DNA from: Sthenelais limicola
Lineage: Eukaryota > Annelida > Polychaeta > Phyllodocida > Sigalionidae
Direction: 5' to 3'
NCBI GenBank assembly: GCA_942159475.1
Contig: OW804098.1
Location: forward strand, 4,192,383 to 4,256,382
Length of the DNA: 64,000 bases
Positions within the stretch are counted from its first letter, which is position 1. Every line of letters starts with the position of its first letter. Below the pieces are notes generated by a model, which saw only the letters and a list, made by a program, of their open reading frames with translations, was not told the origin of the DNA and made no database searches. The translations under genes were made by a program, and so were the position numbers. This document shows positions 1-12,360 of this stretch, in pieces.

Positions 1-1650
1 GTACAACCCTTCACTATAGACATACACAGTGCCTGATACAAGTCCCCTATTGTATAACCCTTCACTACAGACTGACACAGTGACTGATACAAGTCCCCTA
101 TTGTATAACCCTTCACTATAGACATACACAGTGCCTGATACAAGTCCCCTATTGTATAACCCTTCACTATAGACATACACAGTGCCTGATACAAGTCCCC
201 TATTGTATAACCCTTCACTTCAGACGTACACAGTGCCTGATACAAGTTCCCTATTGTATAACCCTTCACTATAGACATACACAGTGCCTGATACAAGTCC
301 CCTATTGTATAACCCTTCACTATAGACACACACAGTGGTTGATACAAGTCCCCTATTGTATAACCCTTCACTATAGACACACACAGTGGTTGATACAAGT
401 CCCCTATTGTATAACCCTTCACTATAGACATACACAGTGGTTGATACAAGTCCCCTATTGTATAACCCTTCACTACAGACATACACAGTGCCTGATACAA
501 GTCCCCTATTGTATAACCCTTCACTATAGACACACACAGTGGTTGATACAAGTCCCCTATTGTATAACCCTTCACTACAGACATACACAGTGACTGATAC
601 AAGTCCCCTATTGTATAATCCTTCACTACAGACATACACAGTGACTGATTGACTGATACAAGTCCCCTATTGTACAACCCTTCACTTCAGACATCTACAG
701 TGCCTGATACAAGTCCCCTATTATGTAGCCCTTCACTATAGACATACACAGTGCCTGATACAAGTCCCCTATTGTTTAACCCTTCACTATAGACATACAC
801 AGTACCTGATACAAGTCCCCTATTGTATAACCCTTCACTTTAGACATACACAGTGCCTGATACAAGTCCCCTATTGTATAACCCTTCACTTCAGACATAA
901 ACAGTGACTGACACAAGTCCACTATTGTACAACCCTTCACTACAGACATACACAGTGCCTGATACAAGTCCCCTATTGTGTAGCCCTTCACTACAGACAT
1001 ACACAGTGCCTGATACAAGTCCCCTATTGTGTAGCCCTTCACTACAGACATACACAGTGACTGATACAAGTCCCCTATTGTATAACCCTTCACTATAGAC
1101 ATACACAGTGACTGATACAAGTCCCCTATTGTACAACCCTTCACTACAGACATACACAGTGACTGATACAAGTCCCCTATTGTATAACCCTTCACTACAG
1201 ACATACACAGTGCCTGATACAAGTTCCCTATTGTATAACCCTTCACTATAGACCCACACAGTGCCTGATACAAATCCCCTATTGTATAACCCTTCACTAC
1301 AGACATACACAGTGCCTGATACAAGTACCCTATTGTATAATCCTTCACTATAGACCCACACAGTGCCTGATACAAGTCCCCTATTGTATAACCCTTCCCT
1401 ACAGACATACACAGTGCCTGATACAAGTCCCCTATTGTATAACCCTTCACTACAGACACAAACAGTAGCTGATACAAGTCCCCTATTGTATAACCCTTCA
1501 CTACAGACATACACAGTGCCTGATACAAGTCCCCTATTGTATAATCCTTCCCTTCAGACACAAACAGTAGCTGATACAAGTCCCCTATTGTATAACCCTT
1601 CACTACAGACCCACACAGTGCCTGATACAAGTCCCCTATTGTTTTCCAGA
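1..1650 (+). repeat. 51-bp minisatellite, array 1 (cut by window start)
   Basis: About 32 imperfect copies of a 51-bp unit containing CCTATTGTATAACCCTTCAC and AGACATACACAGTGCCTGAT. The unit is 17 codons long with few stops, so long open frames run through it on both strands (for example DTSPLLYNPSLQTYTVP, or VYVCSEGLYNRGLVSGT on the minus strand). These are treated as by-products of the period. Variants cycle (GTGCCT/GTGACT/GTGGTT, TATAGAC/TACAGAC/TTCAGAC). The array ends at a short 35-bp duplication (1655-1720). Confidence 0.95.
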
Positions 1651-1730
1651 GTCATTCACATCCCCACACCTCTGGTGCTGGTGTAATGCATCCCCACACC
1701 TCTGGTGCAGGTGTAATGCATCTATCTGCT

Positions 1731-2539
1731 AAGCCTCAAAGTGTGTCAGCTTGCGGCAGTTCAATATAAACACAAAACACAGAATAATTCATATGTTGAA
1801 GAATTGCATTATGAAAGAAGTAAACACTAGCTACTGTACATGAACTGGGTGAAATGTAGTTCACTCTGAACTTAACGTTTCAGATTGAGATTAGGAATAA
1901 TTTTAAATAATCCTTGAATGGTATATAGATAGAACCTAATGAGAATATGATACAAGGGACACTATTGCACTGTCCGAGATATTGTTTTTTTTTCATGGCC
2001 CACAAGCCATCGTCAGAAGTAGTGGCACATTAATACATGTTGGTTTGGGAATTTGTCCACGTTGAGTTCTTTTAACAGCCATGTTCTTAAAATAGTAAAA
2101 TGTGGTGACAATATCTATTGGTGGAACAAATGTGTTGATGGGAGAGTTCCTATGATGTAATGTGTATTATTATATTATTATATTAGGTAATATCTATTGT
2201 AAACAACATGAACTTGAAAAAGTAACTAAGATCGTTATTTGGATTTCTTGGCGACACACAAAAGAAAACTACATTTGTTAGTCAGGCGTATTTTCTAACT
2301 CTTACAGATCAGTGATGTTAAATTTAAGGCCAATAAAAATATCTAAAAAAAACACAATTTGACTTCCAGTGATCAGGCTTAGCTGCAGGACTTACTTTAT
2401 GTACGCACGTCCAGTTGCATATTTTACATGTTATTAGAGAACCTGACCGAAATCTCCCAAATGTCATTCAAATGACTTTTAGATGGGTTGGAAAAGAATG
2501 GAACAAAATGTAGAAAATAATCAGTTTTTGACTAAGTTA
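1731..2539. other. Unique AT-rich sequence
   Basis: No coding frame or recognised repeat, except that 2450-2510 shares a 50-60 base stretch with 13935-14000 and, inverted, 18475-18530 (see findings). Confidence 0.5.
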
Positions 2540-2935
2540 ACTGAGAGTGCAGCTGTAAATGAGATGGTGGTCCATCGATGACTCAGCTCTCATTTATAGC
2601 AGTCCCTAACTCGTTATAAATCATTAAAAATTGCCTCAGGGAAAAATAAAATCTAAATTAAAATCATACAAAAGCCTTTATGGTGCCCTTCATCAATCGG
2701 ACCGTGCAGCTTATTGGACAATAAATCAGTTTTTATAATTTGAAAATAAGTTTTTCTGTTTGCAGCTGTTTCCTGCCCTCCTATTTTTGGCTGACGGCAT
2801 ACAGAGTTAGAGGTCATTAGAGGTTTAATAGGGTTAGTTTCGTAAATGCCTGAGGCTAATTGTGGGCAGTAAAAGAAGGAATTAAAGCGATAATGATGGT
2901 TTCCCTTTATGGGCCACATTCACCCTTCTCTCTGC
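2540..2935. promoter_or_regulatory. Candidate conserved regulatory block
   Basis: A high-complexity, repeat-free block dense in short transcription-factor-like words: TTATTGGACAATAAATC (CCAAT/Sox-like), several TAATT and ATTAG homeodomain cores, TTTATAATTTG, and GGCTAATTG. It has the look of a conserved non-coding enhancer rather than an exon; the one long frame on the minus strand lacks protein character. Only comparison with relatives can prove it. Confidence 0.3.
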
Positions 2936-2950
2936 GGGTTAATCATGTAT

Positions 2951-3189
2951 AAGGGTCAGAGTTTCAGAAAATGTACAATTTAACTTCACCAATCCTCTCA
3001 AATAACCCACATTTAAGACAAAAATGAGCTTCAAAATACAGTTTAACATAACAGAACTGATACTTTAAATCAATGCGATACCAAATGTACTCAGATAGAC
3101 CCGGTATTCATCATTTTTCAGCCTGATTTAGGAGAATTTCCTTAATGTGTAGAGCTGCCAATTGTACATTTTCTGAAAATCTGACCCAT
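2951..3189 (-). mobile_element. MITE-A copy 1, complete
   Basis: Both TIRs are present, GGGTCAGAGTTTCAGAAAAT at left and ATTTTCTGAAAATCTGACCC at right. Subfamily 1, in reverse orientation (the CCTTCACCAATCCTCTCAAA-type side comes first). Confidence 0.85.
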
Positions 3190-3306
3190 ATATACGATGT
3201 GTTACAGCGAAATGAGTCAATTGTCCCAGAAAAATGATAATGTTTTCAGGAACCCTTTGTGAGAATGGGTTCATGTTTGGGGTGGGTAGTGATGCATGAA
3301 TACATG

Positions 3307-3959
3307 TGTGATGTGTTTCAGGAAAATAAGTCATAAGCCACAAAATTGGTGTTTTTCAAAGTCCTTTACTTACAAGATCACTTTGTTGGAATATTTTTTT
3401 GAGGTGTCAAGTCCTTGTGGTTGTATAAAGACATTTACTAAATTTCAAGACTGCATGTTTATTAATTATATCAGTGCGTTTCTTAGATCATCCTATTGAG
3501 TATATTCAGCTACTTTACTGGCAATTTTTCAAAAATGAAAATATATATATATATAAATATTTTTATTTCCATTTTAAATACAATTACATCAGTGGAAATA
3601 GGCTGCAACGTTCTGAGATTTCCCAGCTCTTCCATGAAGGCCATAAATACAATTTAGCATATTTACATCAATAACAATCAAATAAAAACATCTTAAATAA
3701 ATAATCTGGTATAATGCGCCTCTTCCATTAAACAATACAATGTCCTCTTTTCACCTTCTTATTTACTTTTATACAATGTTATAAAATTCCATCATATATT
3801 CTATGTTTTCATATCAAACTTAAAATATAGAAATACTTATTAGGTTTCCTAGTGTTTACTATCATTGGAATCACCTTCATCTCCACTTTTGATATATGAT
3901 GATATCTCAAAATCCATATTTTGCGACTTATGACACATTTTCCTAAAACGGATCACATG
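3307..3959 (+). mobile_element. MITE-B copy 1, with internal insertion
   Basis: Left end GTGATGTGTTTCAGGAAAAT, right end a degraded inverse (ATTTTCCTAAAACGGATCAC). About 250 bases near 3545-3800 are not found in other copies and are probably an insertion. Confidence 0.75.
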
Positions 3960-4329
3960 TACCGACTCACTCAAGTCACCCTATCAATACTGGAAGAATG
4001 ATAGCTGGGCCTTTTATAAAAATATTACGTTACGCTTGCGTCATGTGTTAGTGATCGATTTTCATCATTTTGACAATATACTCAGCGTTCCATATGAATA
4101 TTAAAAGAAATCTCACCAAATACGAACCCCTCTTCTTTGTGTGAATGAGGGCGAGTGGGGGTTGTATATTTAGGGAAATGATGAGTTACAATGGATGTAT
4201 AATACTTAATAAACGCGACTTGTTGTTATGGGTACACAACAATTGTTTGATAAATATAATATAGTTATAAGAGAGTCCAAATCTGTAATTTCAAGTCCGG
4301 TTGTAGAGAGCACTAACCTCTGTGTAAAG

Positions 4330-4857
4330 TGTGATGTGTTTCATGAGAATGAGTCGCAAGTCGCATAAATTGATATTTTCCAAAGTGATTTATTCACAAG
4401 ATCTCTTTGTGGGAATGTTCTCATTTTTAAAGTATCTAAAGCCTTAAGTCATGTAAATAAATGTACCAAATTCCAAGTCTGTGTGATGAATTTTATTACA
4501 AGATCTCTTTGTAGGAATGTTTTCATTCTTGGGGTATCTAGTACTTGAGGATGTATGAATACATGAACCAAATTTCAAGACTGTGTATCAAATAATCATA
4601 TTATTGCATTTCCAAGGTCATCTTATAGAGTATATGTAGCTACTTTACTAGTTATTGTCCACCCAAAAATATGGCAAACGGCTTTTTTCAAAAATTAAAA
4701 TGTCAAACTAAATTAAAATGAATATATCAAAATATAGAAATAAGTATCATAATGTTCTACTGTTTACTATCATTAGAATCGGTTCGACCCCATCTTTCCA
4801 AATATGATAATATCTCAAAATCTATTTTTCGCGACTCATTTCCCTGTAACACTTCAC
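4330..4857 (+). mobile_element. MITE-B copy 2
   Basis: TIRs GTGATGTGTTTCATGAGAAT and CTCATTTCCCTGTAACACTT. An internal stretch (CAAGATCTCTTTGT...) is duplicated at about 4395 and 4500. Confidence 0.75.
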
Positions 4858-4924
4858 TAATCCTCTATGATTTTTTAAAAAAATTGTAAGTGAACACTTC
4901 GTACAACCGCTATTGCCACGCTAT

Positions 4925-5167
4925 AAGGGTCAGATTTTCAGAAAATATACAATTGGCAGCTCTCCACACTTAATAAAATCTGCTAAACTAGGCTGAAAAA
5001 TGATGAGTACCGGTTACATATGAGTGTATTTGGTATTGTGTTGGTTTAAAATATATGTTCTGCTATGTTAAACTGTATTTTGAACCTTATTTGTGTTAGA
5101 GTGTAATGAGGGTTATTGGAGAGGATTGGTGAAGGCGAATTGTACATTTTCTGACGATCTGACCCAT
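4925..5167 (+). mobile_element. MITE-A copy 2, complete
   Basis: Subfamily 1, forward. Its right TIR abuts the left TIR of MITE-B copy 3 with no spacer. Confidence 0.85.
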
Positions 5168-5664
5168 ATGTGATGTGTTTCAGGAAAATGAGTCATAAGT
5201 CGCGAAAATTGGATTTTGAGATATCACCATATTTGAAAAGATGAGACCAACCCGATTCCAATGAATGTAAACATTAAGGACATCTAATAAGTACTTTTAT
5301 CTTTTTAGTTAGATATTTTTATTATTTTAAAAAAGTTTGCAATTTTTCCGGTGGATAATTACCAGTATAGTAGTCGAACCATCTACCCTATACTGTGCTA
5401 CTGTGTACGCGTGAATAGGTGACTTGAATGGGTTGTATGTACAGCTACCAGTATAGTAGCTAAATATACTCAATAGGATGATCTAAGTAACGCACTGATA
5501 TAACTTATAAACAGTCTTAATTTTTGGTACATGTATTCATACAACCACGAGGACTATATACCCCAAAAATAAAAATATTCCAACAAAGAGTTATAGTATG
5601 TAAACGACTTTGAAAAACACCAATTTTGCGGCTCATGACTTATTTTCCTGAAACACATCACATA
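5168..5664 (-). mobile_element. MITE-B copy 3, complete
   Basis: GTGATGTGTTTCAGGAAAAT at left and TATTTTCCTGAAACACATCA at right. Confidence 0.85.
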
Positions 5665-5780
5665 TAAGAGAAGCTGAATAGAAAACATCCCAAAACATTG
5701 AACAATAAACGGGAGACATACTATAATGAAGAAGCGATGTGTATGAAGGGTGATCTATCATGAGATAGCGGTGGGTTATA

Positions 5781-7131
5781 TGGGTCAGATTGTCAGAAAA
5801 TGTACAATTTACCTTCACCAATCCTCTCAAATAACCCACATTTAAGACAGAAATGAGCTTCAAAATACAGTTTAACACAACAGAAATTATACTTTAAATC
5901 AATGCGATACCAAATATACACAGATATACCCGGTATTCATCATTGTTTAGCCTAATTAAAGGCAAACGCTACTATTCACTGCCACGCCCCCCTTTTCCAT
6001 ATACCAAATCTACGGGCATTTTACTCACTATTCCTTTAGCATTGCAGTCTATGAGGAAACGGCCCATTTTTGCACATTTTATAGGATAAAACAAACAATT
6101 AATGGCTAATCCTACTGTCCCAAAATTTTCTACACATACAGTTCAGGTTATATACTACATAAAAAGGGAAAAAAATAGATGTCATCGAGTTAGATTTTTT
6201 TTTATAGCTGTCTGAAATAGACATGTTCGGGAAACAGAGCTAGCTATGGGTACTCTCAGTTGTACTCAATTAGTATGCAAGTCTATTGGGAAATGCTGCA
6301 TTTTCCTTTCACAGTTTTGGGAATAAAACAAAAATGGATGCTCCAAATGTCACAGAATTTTCTACACATATAGTGCAGGTAATATTCTACACATATAGGG
6401 AAAAAAATGTATGTCATCGCGTTAAAAAAAATAATTGTAGCTGTCTGAAATAGACATTTTTAGGAAACATAGAACACTTTGAAAGCAGCAGATTTTTGGG
6501 TTGTCAGCCATGTTTCAAAGCCCCATAATTCAAAAACTAGCACGGTGACCCATTAATTTTTTTTCAGTTTTAAGAACACAAACACTTCAAAAATCATATA
6601 TTAAAGAATCAGAAAAATGACATTTATTTTCACTGGGGAGGAAAAAAAATTGTTTTTCTAAAAATGGTGAAAAATATTGAGTTTTTTCGAGTTTTAAATT
6701 TAAAATTCACATTAGGTATTTGTTGTTTTCAAAATAAAAAAAAAAAAATGCACCCTATAGAAAAGAGGCATAGAATTATTGGCCAAATAATACTCTCTCT
6801 AAAACTGTTAATTTTACTTAAATTGAGTGAATATAAATAGCAAATATGAACTATGAAGTTCAGGTACTGCAAAATGGGCCCCCCTTTTGGTCGTCATTGG
6901 TACTTTTGAGATGCCAAATTTTGAAGCACTGTAATTCAAAAATGAGCACGGCGACCCAATGATTTTTTTCCATCCTTATGACCAGAAACACTTCAAGAAT
7001 CAAATACCAAAGTTTCAGAAAAATGACATTTATTTTCATTTTCCACTAGATAGTAGCGTTTGCCTTTAAGGAGAATTTCCTAAATGTGTAGAGCTGCCAA
7101 TTGTACATTTTCTGAAAGACTGAACCATATA
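5781..7131 (-). mobile_element. MITE-A copy 3, split by pB-1
   Basis: The left half (5781-5955) and right half (7070-7131) of a reverse MITE-A resume exactly across the 1.1-kb insertion at 5960-7065. Confidence 0.85.
5960..7065. mobile_element. pB-1: TTAA-flanked transposon nested in MITE-A
   Basis: TTAA at 5956-5959 and again at 7066-7069 flank a 1106-bp element whose ends are exact inverted repeats, AGGCAAACGCTACTAT. The TTAA duplication is typical of the piggyBac superfamily. There is no transposase. Internally two blocks are each present twice (about 6045-6230 ~ 6290-6475, and 6525-6650 ~ 6930-7045). Confidence 0.85.
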
Positions 7132-7420
7132 TTGGCTGACTGCACCCACTGTACACAGGCACAGGGCATACAGGACCAGTCTTTTATCCCATCAATACAT
7201 GGAGAAGATAAGGACGTAAAAGCACGGGCGTACAAGACAAAGGGCGCACTTGTCCACGTAAGAAAGTGATCAGTGATGGTGGCCTGTAAAAGGGTGAGGT
7301 CTAACAATGCATTTATACCAGTTACAACGCTGAGATGTGTACATTTTAGAACATTTGTGGTGTGTTACAGGAAAATGCGTCACAAAAAGATGAGATCACT
7401 ACAGGTAAAATCGTTCCTAT

Positions 7421-7660
7421 ATGGGTCAGATTTTCAGAAAATGTACAATTGGCAGCTCTACACATTTAGGAAATCTTGCTAGATTAGGCTGAAAAAGGAT
7501 GAATACCGGGTATATCTGAGTATATTTGGTGTTGTATTGGGTAATACTATCTGTTTTGCTATGTTAAACTGCATTTTGAAGTTCATTTTAGTCTTAAATG
7601 TGGATTATTTGAGAGGATTGGTGAAGGCGAATTGTACATTTTCTGAAAATTTGACCCATA
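7421..7660 (+). mobile_element. MITE-A copy 4, complete
   Basis: Subfamily 1 with near-consensus TIRs (20 of 20 at the left end). Confidence 0.88.
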
Positions 7661-8257
7661 TAGGCAGAAGCTATTTGCCAAAGGTTTTATTGATACCCTT
7701 TCAGCAATGTATGAACTTCGTATGAGATGTAATGTAGTCATGCACACTTTTAACTTCAAAAAGACAAGTAGAGAAGAAGAAATAACATGGCGGCGTATGG
7801 CCGAAAGTATAACTGAAAATATAAATTCGTTGAAGTTTTAACCTTATTACTTCTCTCCTGATATTTTTTAACTTTCTTTAGAATTGTAAAAGCCCAGATG
7901 GCAGGTTTCGATAAATAAAGTCGTTTGTAAAAACAAAAAACAAAAAGATTACAATGATGGTAAACAGTAGAACATTTAATAAGTACTTTTATGCCATGAT
8001 AGGTGTGCGTATCCACAAAAACATGGCCAGATTAGCCCATGGCATAAACATGCCTGGATTGCACTAGTGGAATCCGTTTTTCGAATGCAACCAATCTACA
8101 ACGTTATTTTGAATGGTTGCGTAAATTTAGTTGCGCCAATCAATGACGCTCATTTCATGACGCAACGTTGTAAGTGCTTGTTTCTGCCAAGTCAGAGGGT
8201 TGCGAGACACGAAATGAAGGTAAATAATGACTAAATAAGGCTAAAATATATATATCA

Positions 8258-8436
8258 TGGCATAAAAATAGAACCCAACTCGAGATGGATCTAGCATGAC
8301 GGATTCACAAAACACTTGTGCATTATTTTTCCGTTTTTCACTCGTGGCTTCGCCACTCGGGAAAAACGGAAAAACAACGCACTCGTGTTTTGTGAATCCG
8401 TCATGCTAGATCCATCTCTCGTTGAGTTCTATCTTA
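8258..8436. repeat. Long hairpin element H1
   Basis: TAGAACCCAACTCG ... CGTTGAGTTCTA termini enclose perfectly matching arms (GATGGATCTAGCATGACGGA and onward to CAAAACAC) and a second inner stem (TTTTTCCGTTTTT). The loop is the self-complementary GTGGCTTCGCCAC. Total stem is about 75 bp. Termini and loop style recur in H2 (35922-36094) but the arm sequences do not. Confidence 0.85.
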
Positions 8437-8616
8437 TTAATTGTGTGTATGCATGAAATACAAGTGATGCTTGAAACATATGTATACTGCTAACAGGCTC
8501 CAAAAATGAACACTTGAAAAATATCATTTTTTTCAACTTGGGGCTCATCTTTCGGTGAGTCATCACATTCGGTAATGGCTAATATGTGTGTATTTGTTCT
8601 AGCAGTATAGCATGTA

Positions 8617-8786
8617 TGGGTCAGATTGTCAGAAAATGTACAATTGGCAGCGCTACACATTTAGTAAATTCTGATAAATTAGACAGAAATGGTCAAAATG
8701 GTCAATACTAGGTAAATTCGAGTATATTTGGTATTTCATTGAATAAAAGTATCAGTTATGTTATGTTAAACTGCATCTTGAAGCGT
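8617..8786 (+). mobile_element. MITE-A copy 5, right end missing
   Basis: Normal left TIR and body; breaks off after CTTGAAGCG. Confidence 0.8.
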
Positions 8787-9014
8787 TAATAGCAAACTTT
8801 CATTTCCCAACTTTGTTTCCGGGCTTACTGGAAGATCTATCCGTAGAGGTATCCGTCCAATTCTGTAAGATTTATTTACTGAATAAAAATTCTATATATA
8901 TATTTATAACGGAGTATTTTTAGGATTAGTATTTATAATGATAGTATTTATCCGTATCTATTCACTTTGGCTTATTGATTAAACCAATTATGCTTCTTTA
9001 CTTTCTATAGTAGC

Positions 9015-9193
9015 AAATATTTAGAAAATCATATTTGTATACTCTGCCAAATTTATGGAATAATCTAGAGGATGACATTCAAAACATCCCTTCGAGAAAA
9101 GAATTTAGAGGATATTTGAAACATAGATACGATAGCGAATACGATACCTACTTAAGGTCCCCAGATACTGTCTCATCAAGAATTGTTACTTGA
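9015..9193 (+). pseudogene. Non-LTR reverse transcriptase, C-terminal fragment
   Basis: A frame from about 9015 to the TGA at 9191-9193 reads ...YLYTLPNLWNNLEDDIQNIP then SRKEFRGYLKHRYDSEYDTY. The NLWNNLxDDIxxIPSRKEFxxYLK pattern is the conserved tail of jockey/CR1-type LINE polyproteins. Upstream stops cut the frame, so only the last ~55 codons of a 5'-truncated copy remain. Confidence 0.7.
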
Positions 9194-10427
9194 TATTGTC
9201 ATCTTTGGGAAATAAAAAAATACATGGATGGGGGGATAATTACTATAAACTGGAATGTAAAACCAGGAATAAAAGAAGATCGATATATCGATTATAAAGA
9301 CGGTTGCAACTTATATTCTTGGGCACTGTATTGGAATATCAGTGATTGAGAATATAGATAGGGGGAGAAGAAGGGGATTGATTTAAAATGTATTGCTCTG
9401 TTTCATGAACCTTAATTTGCAGTTTATTGTCCAGTATGAATAATCTTATTGAGGTAATTGTCATTGAAAGTGAAATGTCACTAGTATTATTGACACTGAA
9501 GTCCATCACAAATTGTATGGTACACAAAAAGCAAGATATAAAAAAGTTTATATGAATGGAATTTTAGGTCTCATAACCAAAGTAATTAGTAAATTATATA
9601 ATACTCTGATAACACGATATAAAAGTGTTCTATAAATCGAATTTTAAAAATTTAACATAAGGTTGAAAAAAGACATTAGACTACTATGATAACAAGTGGT
9701 TATAAGACAAATTTTCTCAGTAATGTCACATTAAGGAAATTATTATTGTATAGATTAAAAACAAATTTTCTTCCTAATGTCTCACTAAGGAATTTATTAT
9801 TGTGTAGATTTTGAAGAACCTTTTCGAAGAATGTAATGGTATACTGTAACTCTAACCCTAATGTCAAACAAAGGATTATATTATTGTGTAGATATTGAGA
9901 CATCTTTTCGATAAATGTATTGGTATATTGTAACTGCATTATTAATTTTATGTACCCTTATCAATTGACTGTATTGATTCAATACTGGAGTGCCAATTTT
10001 ATGGTCAATCAGGAAAAACTGCGAGTGGGCAGAGGGTATAACCCGTTTGAATCTAACTCCATGATGATGTAACTGTATAATCCTTCTTTGAATAAAAGTA
10101 TTATAATAATAATAAATCACCCTGAATCAACTGCTTGAAGAAACGTATTAACTTGGAATGTAGGCTGAGAAAAACGTACTTGTACAAGAGTTTATAAATA
10201 AAAAACAAACAATAGGCTCAGTGGACAAGGGGTTTAAAAGCTAATCAATCAGCTGGAACTGGGTGAAACTTCAGTCTCCCTGATTGATTATAGTTATCAT
10301 TACATCACATTAATATGTGTGGGTGCAATTAACTGATGTAAACATCACATTAATATGTGATACATTACATGGAACATGGAGCATATTCCCAGGTAGCAAA
10401 TAAGAACACACAGTGTATTAACTCTAT
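9194..10427. other. AT-rich region, no gene recognised
   Basis: Mostly unique AT-rich sequence. A local repeat around AATGTCNCANNAAGGA with ATTATTGT recurs at about 9720, 9775 and 9858. A retroposon-like 3' end (ATGTAACTGTATAAT ... GAATAAAAG) lies at 10065-10090. Confidence 0.5.
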
Positions 10428-10665
10428 CTATGCATTTCTAAGGTCATCCTATATAGAGCATATTTGGCTACTTTACTAGTAATTGTCCACCCAGAGATAT
10501 TGCACTGTTTAAACAACAAAAATATCAAACTTGAAATATAGAAATACTTATTTGATGTACTGTTTACTATCGTTGGAATCTGCTCGATTTCATCTTTTCA
10601 AATATGATGATATCTCAAAATCATTTTTTTGCGACTTGTGACTCGTTTCCCTGGAATATATCACA
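10428..10665 (+). mobile_element. MITE-B fragment (right half), copy 4
   Basis: Begins at the ATTTCTAAGGTCATCCTATA internal box; its right TIR touches MITE-A copy 6. Confidence 0.75.
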
Positions 10666-10913
10666 TATGGGTCAGATTTCGAGAAAATATACAATTGACA
10701 GCTCTACAAATTTCGGAAATTCTGCTATATTAGGCTGAAAAATGAGGAATACCAGGTATATCTGAGTATATTTTGGTATCACATTAATTGAAAGTTTCAG
10801 TTCTGTTATGTTAAACTGTATTTTGAAGCTCATTTTTGCCTTAAATGTAGGCCTAGGTTGTCTGAGAGGATTGGTGAACGCGAATTGTACATTTTCTGAA
10901 AAACTGACCCACA
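10666..10913 (+). mobile_element. MITE-A copy 6, complete
   Basis: Subfamily 1. It lies about 110 bp downstream (minus-strand sense) of the HD-oxygenase exon donor, inside that gene's intron. Confidence 0.85.
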
Positions 10914-11032
10914 TAAGAGCTAAACCCTTCAGAACACTTATCTAACGCAACAGCTGGAGACACCAAAATATCAATAAATAAGAAACAATATGAATAATAT
11001 GATGAGCAAATTTTAAAAAATTGCTGACTCAC

Positions 11033-11258
11033 TCTCATAGTAAGCGGGGTCCTTGAACGTCAGGTACCGTTTGGCGGCCACGTGACCAGTGACGTAATCA
11101 GTCACTTCCTCCGGTATACCCAGGTTGCACAGGAAGTCGTGACCTACTTTATCATGTGCCTGGACGCCCAATAGGATGCCATCGGTCTCCATCCGGGCAT
11201 TAGTGTCCCCCTGCCCCACCAGGTGGCCGATGTCGTGCAGCAGTGCACCTAATATCGC
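11033..11258 (-). CDS. HD-domain phosphonate oxygenase (PhnZ/TmpB-like), central exon
   Basis: This 226-bp exon has a TTTTAG acceptor at 11264-11259 and a consensus GTGAGT donor at 11032-11027. It starts in phase 0, matching the exon at 14017-14169, and ends one base into a codon. It encodes AILGALLHDIGHLVGQGDTN, a middle region with AHDKVGHDFL, and DYVTGHVAAKRYLTFKDPAYYE. The HD pair (His59-Asp60 of the joined product), the following GH, and the GHVAAKRYL segment with a further metal-ligand His are hallmarks of the PhnZ/TmpB oxygenases. The spacing from the AE of exon 1 to LLHD fits the family. Predicted role: Fe(II)/Fe(III)-dependent oxidative cleavage of 2-amino-1-hydroxyethylphosphonate or its trimethylamino analogue. 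Substrate choice cannot be read from these residues. About a third of the usual chain (near 190 residues, from memory) is missing; no downstream exon was found between 1 and 11026. Myo-inositol oxygenase is a more remote alternative and fits less well. Confidence 0.88.
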
Positions 11259-11269
11259 CTAAAACATAA

Positions 11270-12360
11270 AACATATAAAATATTATTTTCACCTCAGTCC
11301 ATTTTTATAAAAGCTTAGTATTATTGAAAGCTTATAATAGATATAAAATGCACATTCAATTTTAGAATTTATCGAAAAATTAGTTTGAATTCACAATAAG
11401 TATGAGGTATTATCTATGAGTTTCTAAGGAAATCCGAAGGGAATATATCTAAGTTCATTTTCAGTGATTGATCAAGGTTAACGACGTTGAAATTTGCTTC
11501 ATCTCTTATGTTCAAATAGCAAAACCCAATTATATATAACCTTATATACAACCGTATAATATATTTCCTTGAGAATTTTAAAAATGTATATCATGCATGC
11601 TTGTTGCATGTTGCCCCCCTCTTGCCCCCCTCTTGCCCCCCTCTTTCCCCTCTCTTGCCCCCCTCTTACCCCTCCTTCCCCCCCCCCCCGTTTACCCCCC
11701 ACCCTTGCCACCCTCAGATACCTCTAACACAGTGAGAGAATGGCGACAGACTGGTGCCTGTACAAAGGAGTATAAATACAGTAGCGAGACTTGGAGTCAC
11801 CTAAGGCTTATACCTCACCCTTGTTTATGAGGGGAGGGTGTGTGTGTTGGGGGGTGCCGTGAGGGGAAGGGTTTTCCATTATTGACTCATAGCGTCTGAA
11901 GGACGTCCATATGCAGCTTAGAAACATTATCTTCATCTTGGTCAGATCTTTGCGTGTTTTATCACAATGTTTATGTTTTATAGTTTCTGACTTTCAAAGC
12001 TGGCGTTGACTGAACTGTAACAGTTTTTCCTGTTCTATTTCCCCCTTGGTGGGGTAGGAAATAGAGGCACATGTATAACTGGAGGAAGAGAATGATATAA
12101 TCATTGATATGGTGCAAAAATTATAGAATGAATATACATTAAATAAATATTACATATATGATAAAACAACTGCCTCGTTTGAGTCACCATGGATGGCATA
12201 TGCCACCAAACTGACCGCTAATATAATATAATATTGTGCTATCTAAATGTACGAGCTATTGTCGATAAGTATTGTAGCTGCGATCTTACTTTAATTTCAA
12301 GATATAACACCGAGTTAGGAATCTTATATGACTAAATATTAAATATCACCATCATCTCAT
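11270..12360. other. Intron of the HD-oxygenase gene, mostly unique
   Basis: Between the two exons. Contains a C-rich (CCCCCCTCTTG)n stretch at 11612-11705. No further exon seen. Confidence 0.5.

Noticed and set aside
776..1630. Long frames with 17-residue repeats in the 51-bp arrays
   Set aside because: The period is 51 bp and several frames on both strands are open equally; there are no start context, splice signals or unique ends. Kept as a repeat, not a protein.
2653..2919. 88-codon minus-strand frame
   Set aside because: No protein-like pattern; the block looks regulatory instead.
10672..10914. Repeated short frames containing IYLVxxxxQPNxAEF (also 42492-42683, 56663-56848, 60232-60426)
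   Set aside because: They are translations of MITE-A copies, recurring wherever the element occurs, with no sign of selection on the protein.
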